Assembly (NCBI GenBank): GCA_947359465.1
Contig: OX375880.1
Location: forward strand, 26,932,548 to 26,996,547
Direction: 5' to 3'
DNA length: 64,000 nucleotides
From: Metellina segmentata
Lineage: Eukaryota; Arthropoda; Arachnida; Araneae; Tetragnathidae
Part shown: positions 32,210 through 42,775 of the stretch, piece after piece
Numbering within the stretch: position 1 is the stretch's first letter
Layout of the letters: each line of letters starts with the position of its first letter
Made by a program: the position numbers and the translations under genes
The notes under the pieces: model-generated
What the model saw: only the letters and a program-made list of their open reading frames with translations
Database searches by the model: none
Told to the model about the DNA's origin: nothing

Positions 32210-34560
32210 GGTATTGCTCCCCTGAGACCCATGGTGGACTTGGACCTGATCGATCCTAATCTATCGACTGATCCTGGTCCTAGAGACTGTCCCGGAGCAG
32301 TACTTCAAGGTCATCAATGAATCTGAATCGGAACCGTCAAGGATTAATACACGCCCCTTACTTAAAAAAGAAAATACGTGGAGATTGAACATCCAGAAAC
32401 CCTTTCAAATCCCTCCGACCCAGATACTGGAAACTCCACGTGGACTAATAGAACAGTTTCCTCTTTCTTACCAGTTTTAAACTCCTTAAGGGGACCGGGT
32501 AGGCAAAATTCGACTAAAAACTCAATTTCTATTTTATTGTTCATTTATGTAGTTCAAAATCTCCTCTTTCCAATGATATATCACACTAGGTAATAGAATA
32601 AGAGGAAGTTTGAAAATTATGCACGTTTCCAATAAGCACTTCACATCTGACACGGCCTTTCAAATGTAAACAAACCGTTTGTGGACATTTCTAATCTTCG
32701 TTGCTCAACAAAGTATATTATATTTTTTACTTTACTTTACTCAAATTATTTTAGGTAATCTGGCAACAGTAGAGTTAACTGCAATCATTTAGTTTGTTTC
32801 TAACTATTTTCATTAATTTTCCCATGCGATATAAGTTGTTAGCACTTTCTGAGACATGACATTTGATCTATTATGGACTAGCAAGAAGGATAAATGATGG
32901 TTTTCTGCACATTATGCAACAATCTGTCTGGGCAGAATATTTATATTTACTGTCAAGTAACTTAAATCCAAATCACGGTCATTGTCCAGTTGGGAATGAA
33001 AGCTGGTGGAAATTTCAACGTGCTGTAGCAAAAAGAGTGATGTGTATTACCACTATAAAAACACACATATTGCCTTGCCTTATATTGTCTATATTATGGA
33101 GGCAATTAAATCAAATTTCAGAGACTTGGCGAAATCAAAATTGTTGAAAAAATGTGTTCACGGAAAGACTCAAAACCCAAATTAATCGGCGAACAATATG
33201 ATTTGAACTAGTGTTCCAAAAAAATGTGTTTGTAACGATCCAAACTTTAAAACTGGAAGTGTTTGATGCTGTTCCCTGCTGCAACAGTGGAAATATTATA
33301 AAGTGCAATACATTATCTAGAGTTGAAATCAATCCAGGCTACCATTGTATACAAATTTTGAGGAAACTGGACTAAGACCGTGTTATCGATGGAGAACGAA
33401 AACTCTCCGAATACAGTAAAAAGGCCCACCAGAGAAGCATAAAAAAAAATTGAAGACACATGTATTAAAAATGAAAGATATCACCCTTTATATAAATCAG
33501 GATTTCATTAAGGTTAGACGTAAAATTATTTATAAAAATTCATTTGAAATGTTTAAATCCATTTTTCTCAAAACTTAGATTTTGAAGTTTTATGCCCCAT
33601 TTTCTCAGAATCTACTGAACATAATGACTTAACATTTTTATGACATATTTGTGTTATATCTCTAAAGATTTCAACTCGGGGATTTTTTGATTATTGGATT
33701 TCTTAGAAATTTAAATGTGTTAAAAAATGCTATCTGAAAAATGATATTCAGTTAAAAATTTCTATAAAATAAAAAATTTTAAATAAAAAAAAAAGTGAGC
33801 AGTTAAAGTTTGTATAACATATCAGTCTAAACCACCATAAAAATTTCGTGTTGATTACTGTTATAGTTATTGAGAAAAAGGGTCTTGAATTTAACATGGA
33901 GGAGATAGGGCTTTCCCGGGGTCCCCTTAAGTGACCTTCAGGACACGACAAATTGATGGACCGATTTCGAGGAGATCTAGAACTCTATTCCTGCATATGT
34001 GCAATCTTATGTTAAAATCCTGGAAAATAAGGAATATACTAGGAGAGCCTCTCCAAGCATAAGCGATCCTCAAGTCAACAAAATATCTATCGACAAAATC
34101 GCAGAGCAGCATTCAGATCTTTAACCTCAGGGTACTAACCCCTCCTGCGAAATACCTATACCGGTACTCCAGACGCACTTCTCGGTCAGATAACAATCCA
34201 GGGAATTTGCAGCTGATTTTTATGACAACGTAAAAGACGAAACGGAAGGTGTCGCGACTATTCCTTTCACCTCGTATGAGGTTATCGCCAATTTTAAAAA
34301 GTTTGAGAATACCTACCCTGGACCGTGTCACTTGTCGTCATGGGGTGACGGTCGATCCAGCGGGAGAGCTTTTTGATCTCCCGAACTATCCTAATATTTA
34401 AATAGAGAGGAACCGTTTAACTGGCGACCCATCTCGCTTTCACCCATCATTTAAAAGCTTTACACGGGCCTTCTGGTCACCAGGCTCTCCACCTGGATGG
34501 AGACACACTCACTCCTACATCCGGGGCAAACGTCTTGTGCTTCTCGTTTACCTTCTGTAT
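32210..34560 (+). pseudogene. non-LTR retrotransposon ORF2 fragment, split by a TTAA element
   Basis: Plus-strand frame: pre-RT region at 32378-32485 (STWTNRTVSSFLPVLNSL), resuming after the insertion at 33931 (SDLQDTTN) and running with stops through VQSYVKILENKEYTRRASPS (about 34000-34060) to an NWRPISLSP block near 34416-34440, the entry motif of LINE reverse transcriptases, and KLYTGLLVTRLSTWM (about 34455-34500). The palm and catalytic YADD are absent: the sequence ends near 34560. The TTAA element is removed cleanly at one TTAA with the frame kept. The clade is not determinable from what remains. Confidence 0.65.
32490..33926 (+). mobile_element. TTAA-flanked DNA transposon (Kolobok-like), copy 1
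   Basis: Inverted ends GGGGACCGGG lie inside TTAA on both sides (32486-32489, 33927-33930). It is about 1.44 kb and almost identical to 37257-40010 once the LINE inside that copy is removed. A plus-strand coding remnant (about 32870-33320) carries a QSVWAEYLYLLSSNLNPNHG block and the HGKTQNPN region with frameshifts. TTAA targeting plus this protein type suggests Kolobok, but I cannot confirm it without a search. Confidence 0.82.
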
Positions 34561-35260
34561 AATGTACCTTTGTATAATATTTTTACCTTGTATATAATGT
34601 TGATACTGTATAACATGTTGTATGCAAAGTTTGCTATATTTTTTACATGTAAGTGAACATTCAGAGTTCTGAATGTTAGTTTTGTAAAAGAGCTGGTGCT
34701 TTGAAGGGGGTATGTGATATAAAAATAATTTTTATATCAATAATATCTGAATTCTTAATGTTTCTGTAAAGCATAATTTATTCAATTTTCAGATGTAGTA
34801 TTTCTAAAGATGGTGGTACTGCTCAATCCCTTCTGACCTCTGTCTAGGGCACTGAGCCAATAAGTCATTTTTCACACCCTAATACATGACATAACACAAG
34901 CCGTTATAGGGAATAACCATTTTATCATCTGTAAAGCATAATTTATTCTATTTTCAGATGTAATATTTCTAAAGATGTGGTAATGCTTAATCCCTTGTCA
35001 TCTGTCTAGGGCACTGAGCCAATAAGTTATTTTTCACACTCTAATACAGGACGTAACATACCGTTATAGTAAATCCCCATTTAAATATCGGAGCACGCCT
35101 GTAATCCCTCTTTTTCTGATTATTACCATTGATAAACTATGTAAACATACCTAGTTCCCTTCCTGCTGTGGAAACTGCTACGATTATGCCGTAATAAAGA
35201 ACTTTGTTTTAACATCGCCTGCTTTCTGCGTCCCAATACACACCTGATTTCCAACTGTGC
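34561..35260 (+). mobile_element. possible LTR-retrotransposon 3' end with polypurine tract and LTR
   Basis: A purine run TTGAAGGGGG ends at 34710 and is followed by TATGTGATATAAAAATAATT, a typical polypurine-tract/LTR junction. An AATAAA lies at about 35192. The inside of the putative LTR is duplicated in tandem. No second LTR or coding region attaches to it here. The boundary near 35250 is a guess. Confidence 0.4.
34763..35085. repeat. 165-bp tandem duplication
   Basis: Units 34763-34927 and 34928-35085 both begin TCTGTAAAGCATAATTTATTC and contain GGGCACTGAGCCAATAAGT. They differ by a few substitutions and short deletions. Confidence 0.88.
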
Positions 35261-35267
35261 CAGGATG

Positions 35268-35308
<41 letters not shown>

Positions 35309-36348
35309 CAAATATGATATAATGCAACAAATTTCACTTGCAAATCTTCTAATTTTTCTGTGTAGTATTTATTCTGAACATGTCTGTTATTTTGCGTTTT
35401 TTCATCAATTAAGTCCAGGTTTAACATATGGTTCCTTAAAAATTGTAGGAGATATGTAAAAAAGTGAGAAAAATAAAAAAACTCCGGTTAGCAAAACGTC
35501 CGTATTTGTGACTTTGTACTGTATAATTCTGGTTTTAGTATTTCACCAATGGAAATTTTCCATTTGTTTCAAATTCAAAGCCGCTTTCTCAATAGAAAAC
35601 ACTTGATAATTTTCTAAAGAATCACACCAAATTGCAAAAAAATGTTTTATTATGATCCAGAATAAAACACACACATACATTTCAAATATAAAAAATTCCT
35701 TCTCCTATAATGAAATATTTTCGATGATACGGGTGAGCTAAACGTAGAGCCCCTTTGGAACAATTATTGTGAAAAAGGACAAGTTCTCGACAGTGCAATG
35801 GATACAATGCTTACTTTCCAATTTACTAAAATGAAAATTCTAATACGTTCAGTATGTAATTAATGAAAGCATTTTTTTATATAAAGGGAGGTAACTAAAG
35901 ATAGTTTTAAAATTTTGTTTATTCATGGTACATAGCAATATTTTAAATAAAAATGCAGATAGGATTTTTGAATTTAATGGAATCAAAAACGTATTAATTT
36001 TTTATCAGTTATAAGAAACAAAAACAAAAAAAAACTCCAAAATATTCTAATAAAACATAATTTTAATAACCAGGGGAAAGTTACAGACAATTTTAAATCA
36101 AGCTGATTTAAGTTGGCATAACGTGTTTTATAGTACATTGCACTTTGTTTTATTTTATTTTCAACAAGCTTTGTCATGTCGCATCTAATTGCAAACAGAT
36201 ATGAGAAAGTTCCACACCTTTGATGGCCAATTCATGCATAAAATTAATTTACCATGCTCATTGAGATGAGATAAGCTGCCTATTATTATTCATCATTAAC
36301 AAGAGTAGCACAAAAACAGATACATGTGTTATTTCATCGTCCTTTCAG
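35261..36348. other. unassigned AT-rich stretch with (AT)n(GT)n
   Basis: An (AT)n run at 35269-35299 passes into GTGTGTG at 35300-35308. The rest shows no TE ends. The block 35330-35530 faintly resembles 6830-7030. Short open frames only. Confidence 0.4.
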
Positions 36349-36579
36349 GCATCATGTTTAGATTTCAAAAGTGGGAACCTGGATTTTTCTCTCAAGTATA
36401 CACTACAGTGCATTGAAAAGGACATCCCAAAAGTTATGGCTTTAAGATGCCACACACTAATAGACATATCTTTGCTAAAGAAACCTTGTATGAAGAAAAA
36501 ATTCTTGCTGCCTGGATACATACAAATCATGGGTAGTACAGGTATACCGCAAATTGGACAGTGGCATATATTTTATTGA
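36349..36579 (+). other. candidate 3'-terminal host exon (unproven)
   Basis: A pyrimidine-rich run ending in CAG (36339-36348, ATCGTCCTTTCAG type) looks like a splice acceptor. The frame after it stays open for 76 codons to TGA 36577-36579. The predicted peptide is not low-complexity, has balanced Cys/Lys/Leu content (for example KYTLQCIEKDIPKVMALRCH), and matches no TE protein I know. An open stretch this long is above expectation in such AT-rich DNA but not decisive. No upstream exon was identified, so it may be chance. Confidence 0.25.
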
Positions 36580-36734
36580 TAAAATTAATGTTAAGATTCA
36601 AGCTCAAATCAGAAATGTTGTCTGTCGCCAAAACATTGAAATCAAAATGTAGGAAATTTCCTGTGATGGACTTTTTGACAACATCACTGAAGTGCCAAGT
36701 CATGGGATGCTTCACTGATATTACATGGCCTGCT

Positions 36735-37256
36735 CTAGCTCTGCGAAATGCAACAACTCGACGTGGCATGAACCAAAAATGCCAGCGGAAGTCGCCAAGA
36801 GTGAAAGATGTTCAGTTCTGCTGTCTCGATAGCTGCCCATAGTTGCATGATTGCAGCAGGTACTGGATCTTGTGCCTGAATGACTCTTTCGATTATTTTC
36901 CAGATATGCTCCACAGGGTTTATGTTTGGTAATCTAGGTGGCCAAATTATGTGCAGGAATTGTCCAGAATGCTCCTTCATCCAATCAATCGCGAACAAAA
37001 TGGGGCCACTGACACGAAGCATTATCCTCCTGGAGCATCCCATCGTTGTTAGGGTAAGTGAAATCCATAAAGGGTTGCAAATGGTCACCCAGCAGCTGAA
37101 CATAGCGAATTCCTGTCAATGACCGGTTCAATTTGAAAAGAGGACCCAATTCATACCAGGTAAACTCTCCACACCATTATGGAACCACCACCAGCTTGCA
37201 TAATGAATTGTTGATAAGTAGGATCCATAGCCTCATGGGGTTTGTGCCACACTTAA
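36735..37256 (-). pseudogene. Tc1-like transposase, C-terminal half
   Basis: Minus strand continuation of 40011-40170. Blocks: a MQAGGGSIMVW stretch (about 37160-37205), the second catalytic Asp in a QEDNASC context (about 37015-37030), a WPPRLPNINPVEHIWKIIER block with the third catalytic residue (about 36890-36950) and an ATSSCCIS tail near 36740-36765. One or two frameshifts and a stop after FVRD. The TTAA transposon at 37257-40010 cuts the gene upstream of these blocks; joining across one TTAA keeps the frame but leaves TAA as a stop at the target itself. Confidence 0.82.
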
Positions 37257-37596
37257 GGGGACCGGGAAAGCAAAATTCGACTAAAAAATCAATTTCTATA
37301 TTATTGCTCCTTTATATAGTTCAAAATATCCTCTTTCCAATGATATATCACACTAGGTAATAGAATAAGAGGAAGTTTGAAAATTATGCACGTTTCCAAT
37401 AAGCACTTCACATCTGACACGGCCTTTCAAATGTAAACAAACCGTTTGTGGACATTTCTAATCTTTGTTGCTCAACAATGTATATTATATTTTTTACTTT
37501 ACTTTACTCAAATTATTTTCGATAATCTGGTAACAGTAGAGTTAACTGTAATCATTTAGTTTTTTTTCTAACTATTTTTATTAATTTTACCATGCG

Positions 37597-37601
<5 letters not shown>

Positions 37602-37634
<33 letters not shown>

Positions 37635-38895
37635 TGGCAAGAGAAAATGACAATATCTTACAAAACGATTACAAGAATACAAAACAGTAAGAGAAAAAAG
37701 TCAGTATCTCATCAGCAAGGCTCTAGCACTCCAGTAGCGTCTCACCTCGGAGACCCCACACAGAGCTGGACATCTTTGGATATGGGACCTGTCCATAATT
37801 TCATCCTTTTTGCAGAGTGGGCATTTAGGACTGTCATAAACGCCAATGCGGTGTAGGTGGTTTGCAAGGCAGTCATGCCCCACTGCAAGTCTAAATTCTG
37901 CGACCGCTCTTTCGCGAGGTTTAATTGAAATTTTTTGGTCTAATAAATTTCTCCAACTCTTCGAGGAAATACAAGAAGTGAGATTCGACTTCCATCTAAG
38001 TCTCATTTGATTTTTGATGTAGAGTTTTATGGAGTGGAATGAGTAACTTGTGGTTGGCTGTTCAACTATCCGTGTGCCCTTCTTGGCCAACATATCTGCC
38101 TGCTCGTTACCGAAAATATCACAGTGCCCAGGGAGCCACTGGATAACGATCTGTCGTCCTTCTGCCTTTAATCCCTCAAGGAGCATCTGGCATTCTAAGA
38201 TATCATTTGAGGCAGGCACCTCGTTTGACCCAATAGCCTGAATGGCAGCTTTGGAATCCGACAACAAGACCACTTTGTTGTAGAGACGTCTGGGAACAAG
38301 TTGCTGCAATGCCACACAGATGGCCATAACTTCTCCATCAAAGGCGGTTTTTTGTTTCCCGACAGGGACATAGAAGGAGAAAATGGAGGAATAAATTCCT
38401 GCTCCAACATTTGGTGAACATTCAGTAAAGGAGCCGTCGGTATAGACGTGTAACCATTCAGGCTCTGGATAGAGGGTGTGGATGGTCTCAAGGGCTAAAA
38501 TCTTCAAGCTCTCTGGAGGGAGCTGGCTCTTAAGGATAGGCTGGGCAAGATTCAGGTTAATAATTGTCTCAACGCGATTCAAGGGATTACGAGGATTTAA
38601 AAATCCCTGAACAATTCCTTCATCAATTTCCAGATCTTCTCTTAAATCGAGAGCTTTCTGAAGAAAGCCTCGTTGTGTCTTCAGTTGTCTCTGTCCATTC
38701 TCATACTGGTCCCAAAAGGGTACTTCAATTCTGATTAACTTTTCATACAACACGAGAGCTCTCTCCTCAATAATCTCCTGAATGGGTCTGTTATTTGTCA
38801 AAAGTAGCATAGAGTCAATTGGGGTGGTCTTTACCGCACCAACAATCAACCTGAGGGCCTGGTTTTGAAGTAACTCCAGCCTTTCAATCAGGCTC
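37602..38895 (-). mobile_element. 5'-truncated LINE (Jockey/I/R1-like), recent insertion
   Basis: The element ends in a poly(A) tail on its own strand (T-run at 37611-37630) and is bracketed by a perfect 15-bp duplication, TTACCATGCGATATA (37587-37601 and 38896-38910). The matching place in the sister TTAA element copy (near 32822-32838) is empty, which proves the insertion. The 5' end is truncated within ORF2. The coding part is open, so it is among the youngest insertions in the window. Confidence 0.92.
37701..38849 (-). CDS. LINE ORF2 C-terminus: RNase H and zinc knuckle
   Basis: An uninterrupted 382-codon frame, stop at 37701. It lacks endonuclease and RT because the element is 5' truncated. 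RNase H, which removes RNA from the RNA-DNA hybrid during reverse transcription, is complete by motif: YTDGSF (first Asp) at about residue 140, the GEV Glu at about 173, LSDSKAAI (Asp) at about 197, and LPGHCDIFGNEQAD (His and Asp) at about 245. Behind it is a CPLCKKDEIMDRSHIQRC CCHC-type knuckle near residue 345. It cannot retrotranspose alone, and whether it is expressed is unknown. Its N-terminal Met is probably internal to the original ORF2; the frame extends a little upstream. Confidence 0.9.
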   Translation of the reverse strand: MIVGAVKTTPIDSMLLLTNNRPIQEIIEERALVLYEKLIRIEVPFWDQYENGQRQLKTQRGFLQKALDLREDLEIDEGIVQGFLNPRNPLNRVETIINLNLAQPILKSQLPPESLKILALETIHTLYPEPEWLHVYTDGSFTECSPNVGAGIYSSIFSFYVPVGKQKTAFDGEVMAICVALQQLVPRRLYNKVVLLSDSKAAIQAIGSNEVPASNDILECQMLLEGLKAEGRQIVIQWLPGHCDIFGNEQADMLAKKGTRIVEQPTTSYSFHSIKLYIKNQMRLRWKSNLTSCISSKSWRNLLDQKISIKPRERAVAEFRLAVGHDCLANHLHRIGVYDSPKCPLCKKDEIMDRSHIQRCPALCGVSEVRRYWSARALLMRY

Positions 38896-38936
38896 TTACC
38901 ATGCGATATAAGTTAGCAATTTCTGAGACATGACAT

Positions 38937-39392
38937 TTGATCTATTATGGACTAGCAATAAGGATAAATGTTGGTTTTCTGCACAATATGCAACAATCTG
39001 TCTGGGCAGAATATTTTTATTTACTGTCAAGTAACTTAAATCCAAATCACGGTCTTTGTCCAGTTGGGAATGAAAGCTGGTGGAAATTTCAACGTGCTGT
39101 AGCTAAAAGTGATGTATATTACCATGATAAACACACACATATTGCCTTGCCTTATACTGCCTACATTTTGAAGACAATTAAATCAAATTTCAGAGACTTG
39201 GCGAATTCAGAATTGTTGAAAAAATGTGTTCACGGAAAGACTCAAAACCCAAATGAATCGGTGAACAATGTGATTTGGACTCGCGTTCCAAAAAATGTGT
39301 TTGTAACCATCCAAACTTTAAAACTGGGAGTGTTTGATGCTGTTTCCTGCTGCAACAGTGGAAATATTATAAAGTGCTATTACATTATCTAG
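38937..39392 (+). pseudogene. transposase-like coding remnant of the TTAA element
   Basis: 151 codons open in the second TTAA element, starting just right of the LINE insertion. It contains SVWAEYFYLLSSNLNPNHG (about 38998-39055), SWWKFQRAVAK, YILKTIKSNFRDLA and HGKTQNPNESVNNVIW (about 39228-39280). This HGKTQNxNES motif is one I associate with uncharacterised arthropod transposon proteins of TTAA-targeting elements. The upstream part is non-coding in both copies, so the element is non-autonomous. The equivalent frame in copy 1 (32863-33340) has frameshifts after RAVAKR. Confidence 0.6.
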
Positions 39393-40010
39393 AGTTAAAA
39401 TCAATCCAGGCTGCCATTTTATACAAATTTTTGAGAAAACTGGCCTAAGACCGTGTTATCGATGGAGAGCGAAAACTCTCCGAATACAGTAAAAAGGCCC
39501 GCCATAGAAAGAAAAGCATAAAAAAAAATTGAAGATACATGTATTAAAAATGAAAGAGATCATCCTTTATATAAATCAGGATTTCATTAAGGTTAGACGT
39601 AAAATTATTTATAAAAATTCATTTGAAATGTTTAAATCCATTTTTCTCAAAACTTAGATTTTTAAGTTTCATGCCCCATTTTCTCAGAGTCTACTGAACA
39701 TAATGACTTAATATTTTTATGACATATTTGTGTTATATCTCTAAAGATTTCAACTCGGGGATTTTTTGATTATTGGATTTCTTAGAAATTTAAATGTGTT
39801 AAAAAATGCTATCTGAAAAGTGATATTCAGTTAAAAATTTCTATAAAATTAAAATTTTTAAATAAAAAAAAAGTGAGCTGTTAAAGTTTGTATAACATAT
39901 CAGTCTAACCACCATAAAATTTTTGTGTTGATTACTATTATGGTTATTGAGAAAAAGGGTCTTGAATTTCGTGAATTTAACATGGAGGAGATAGAGTCTT
40001 CCCGGTCCCC

Positions 40011-40170
40011 TTAAACTCGACCATCAGCTTGTGCTAACTGGAAATGTGACTCATCAGAGGTAAAGTAAAGGCTTGAAATTTGTCAATAAACTTTCTTCTG
40101 CACACACCAATTAGCACAATAAAAAAAATGTTCTTTCATTTACAGTGAGGGATAGAATTTTTGATATGTT
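40011..40170 (-). pseudogene. Tc1-like transposase, segment with first catalytic Asp
   Basis: Minus strand: ANWCVQKKVY then YFTSDESHFQLAQADGRV (about 40017-40070), the first catalytic Asp region of Tc1 transposases. It continues at 36735-37256 beyond the TTAA element. The N-terminal HTH domain is not recognisable upstream (40171-40560). Confidence 0.75.
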
Positions 40171-40564
40171 GAATTCAAAGAACCCTTTTAGAAGAGATTT
40201 TAAAATACCCCTTTTTTAAACAGGTAAAGGTGGAAGATTTTCTTAAGACTTTACACTGCGGAACTGAAATGCAGTTTCAAGTTTACATCAGTCAAGAAAA
40301 ATGTAGTATGCATCAAATTAGCAGATAGACTTAAAAACTAGGGCAAAAAATCGTAACATCCATCTGTAACAAATTATTAATTTGAGCACCAATGAATTTT
40401 ATCCCCTGGCCTGGTGATTTATTTCCTGGCACTTGTGAAGAGGCTTATTGAAGGTGTTGGAATCCTGTGCTTATTATGTTTAGGTGGAGGTTGAATCGTC
40501 ATCAGTTACGACCAAAAACGCCTGAATACTGTATACTCATACTATCTACTGAATACTGTATACT
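40171..40564. other. no recognisable feature
   Basis: AT-rich spacer between two oppositely oriented Tc1 fragments. No homology seen. Confidence 0.4.
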
Positions 40565-41045
40565 CAACATGACTTTGAAAGGGGTTGCACTGCAGGAAAC
40601 AGGTCGGTGTCGTCGACAAACTGCCCATCATCTGGGATCAAAACAGACTGCTGTGACAAGGTTCTAGCAGTGGATCTACACGTGCCCGTTATCCTCCTCT
40701 CTTGCAATCTCTGGTCAGCCTACATAGACAAATGCAAAAATAGGCTGGTAGTAGGCAGACTCCTATAGCATTACCATCACCTTATATAACAAAACACCTT
40801 ACAGGCAGAACAGTAGACATATCACCCATTAAGACGTAGTCTTTGATTACCGAATTCATCAGCTGCATCTTAAATGCCCAAGAGTCATGGACAGGGATGG
40901 TATGGTAGCATATCATGTTTAGTGACCAATCCCGTTTCTGCCTTGTGGCAGATGATCACCACAGTTGCATGTGGTGGAAACCCAGCCAGTGTTACTATTC
41001 TGTTAACTGTTGAGTGGCACACCTCTGTAATGATTAACAGAAATT
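40565..41045 (+). pseudogene. Tc1-like transposase N-terminal fragment
   Basis: Plus strand: GVALQETGRCRRQTAHHLGS (about 40580-40640) is the HTH region, and SDQSRFCLVADDHHSCMWW (about 40922-40980) is the first catalytic Asp region with Glu replaced by Gln next to it. Stops and shifts in between. The rest of the DDE domain is missing; a SINE follows directly. This is a different Tc1 family from the one on the opposite strand at 40011-40170. Confidence 0.65.
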
Positions 41046-41068
41046 ATTTCAACATGCCCGAATTACCG

Positions 41069-41370
41069 CCGACCAACCGGTCTAGTGGTTAAGGTGTTAG
41101 CCTCTAGATCAGAAGATTCCTGGTTCGAATTTGTGTCAGGGCATGGATGTTTGTAAGCGTATGGTGTAGAGGCGGCTGGTGCACCTTAAATCTGCCGTGT
41201 GTGAAAGTCCTCACGTTGGGTTGGTGTGGAAGTTTGGAGTATCAGCTCAGATGTTGCCTCGTCATCTGACCGTGGTTCAAAATTACGTGGTGATACACAG
41301 AATGGCTTCGGCTGGGACGGTGGTAACTAGTTGAATGCCCTAATTACACTGCTCTGCAAAAAAACTATTT
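41069..41370 (+). mobile_element. tRNA-derived SINE
   Basis: The head (41069-41144) is tRNA-like: A box TCTAGTGGTTAAGG (41081-41094) and B box GGTTCGAATT (41122-41131) at the spacing of an internal RNA polymerase III promoter. The D-stem CCGGTCTAGTGG and the T-arm region are recognisable, but the acceptor stem is poor. A ~220-bp unrelated body follows (GGCGGCTGGTGCACC, TGGCTTCGGCTGGGACGG). A clear target duplication was not found. It is a retroposed element, not a functional tRNA gene. Confidence 0.75.
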
Positions 41371-41548
41371 TTCTTCGAGTCCTGACACAATTCCTGCTGA
41401 TTCTTATATAAAAAGATCTCCTGAATTCGAATATGACCCCTGTTTTCCCCCATCACCCACCGTTTTCTGGGGATGCACCCCCTATGTTTATCACTTTTCG
41501 ATATAATTTTATGGACATAAATTTGATTTGGAGTGGGGAAAAGGATTA
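41371..41548. other. no recognisable feature
   Basis: Short spacer between the SINE and the next hAT MITE, with a C-rich patch near 41440-41475. Confidence 0.4.
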
Positions 41549-41556
41549 TTTTAAAC

Positions 41557-42237
41557 TAGGGGCGCACAACGTTTTTGGGAGAAGGGCCACTCGCACCGCT
41601 GATTGAGACACGGGGGGCCGCAAATGAAGTTACAGCACAGACACAATGAAAGTGCTACTACCCAAGTATGTACAGCTGTTATTACACTTAATATGTATAG
41701 TAAACAAATAATCACTAATTTTTTTACGATTAAACTTACAAATGTTTTCTCAAAAAATCTAGGAGCTAAATGAAGGATATTGTAAAAAAAATTAAAAAAA
41801 GAAGTTAACAAACATTTGCAACGATCAATCATTTAGAATTACTTTTAAGAATGTGCCTCAAGAACGTCATAAGTACTTCAGCCAATTATTTTAGGTTATA
41901 AATTTAATAACAGTAATAGTACAATGAGCAATAAAGCTGAGTATCAGAAATTTTAATGATATCAGTAAAATTATAAATAAAAATTACAGCATCAAATACA
42001 TTTAATATTAAAATTTCTAAAGCATAACCAATAATTATGTTACAGCTTGCTAATGGGGCGACTGATACTGAGTTTTACAAACTAATTTAGGTATGTTAGG
42101 TTCAATACTGCTAGTAGAAACTCTTAAGACTGATTCTAAATGTTTGTCAGTCAGTTTGCTTCTTAACTCATGTTTAGTCAAAATTAGTTTGCGGGCCGCA
42201 AATTGATGATTCGCGGGCCGCAGGTTGTGTACCTCTA
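41557..42237. mobile_element. hAT MITE (ZBED-type ends)
   Basis: Ends TAGGGGCGCACAACG and, inward from the right, TAGAGGTACACAACC, with GCGGGCCGC subterminal tracts. Perfect 8-bp duplication TTTTAAAC at 41549-41556 and 42238-42245. 681 bp, no transposase. Confidence 0.88.
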
Positions 42238-42245
42238 TTTTAAAC

Positions 42246-42775
42246 ATTACATTTCTTCTGAGGGGCTAGAGAGGTGAAAAGCTCTAAAACAAGAGCATTT
42301 GTAGCGAGGAGGGAGATTTGTTCCCTTAAATTGTAAAAATAAGCGTTTTTTTTTTTTTTCTTCTTCAATTTTTTTATATTTATTTTCTACATATTCCAGC
42401 TTTTAGCCCTCCTTTTTTCTCCCCAAAACACCCCAATAAAAATATATAGCAACAATTTTGGCTAAAAGCGGGTAAGGGGTAGAGGTCCGGAATCCCTCGC
42501 AAGAAAAGTTTGCAAGAAGTACGACTGTGACGCTCTCAATAACTCACGCACTTCGTGGTTCATATTCGGATTCAGGTAATTTTACTTAAGAATCATCAGG
42601 AATGGTGTCAGGGCTGATTTTCATGCAGAGCAAGTCTTACCTGCAAGCCCTTAAAAGGTTGGAATTGCTAAATTTTAATATTCAACTATGTACTACAACT
42701 GACTTGGGCTGGAAATTGATCACAAGCCCGACATCAGTACTTTTAAAACTGATAGTACCACTATTGAAGCACATG
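42246..42775. other. no recognisable feature
   Basis: Contains a T-run near 42343-42358 and a short open frame at 42602-42790 that overlaps the next element. No homology seen. Confidence 0.4.

Larger units (their letters stand above)
37257..40010 (+). mobile_element. TTAA-flanked DNA transposon (Kolobok-like), copy 2, with LINE insert
   Basis: Same GGGGACCGGG ends and TTAA flanks (37253-37256, 40011-40014) as 32490-33926. The interior is co-linear with copy 1 except for the LINE at 37602-38895. Its own insertion site is a Tc1 transposase gene on the opposite strand. Confidence 0.88.

Noticed and set aside
41069..41144. tRNA gene
   Set aside because: A and B boxes are good but the acceptor stem does not pair and a SINE body follows, so it is a tRNA-derived retroposon.
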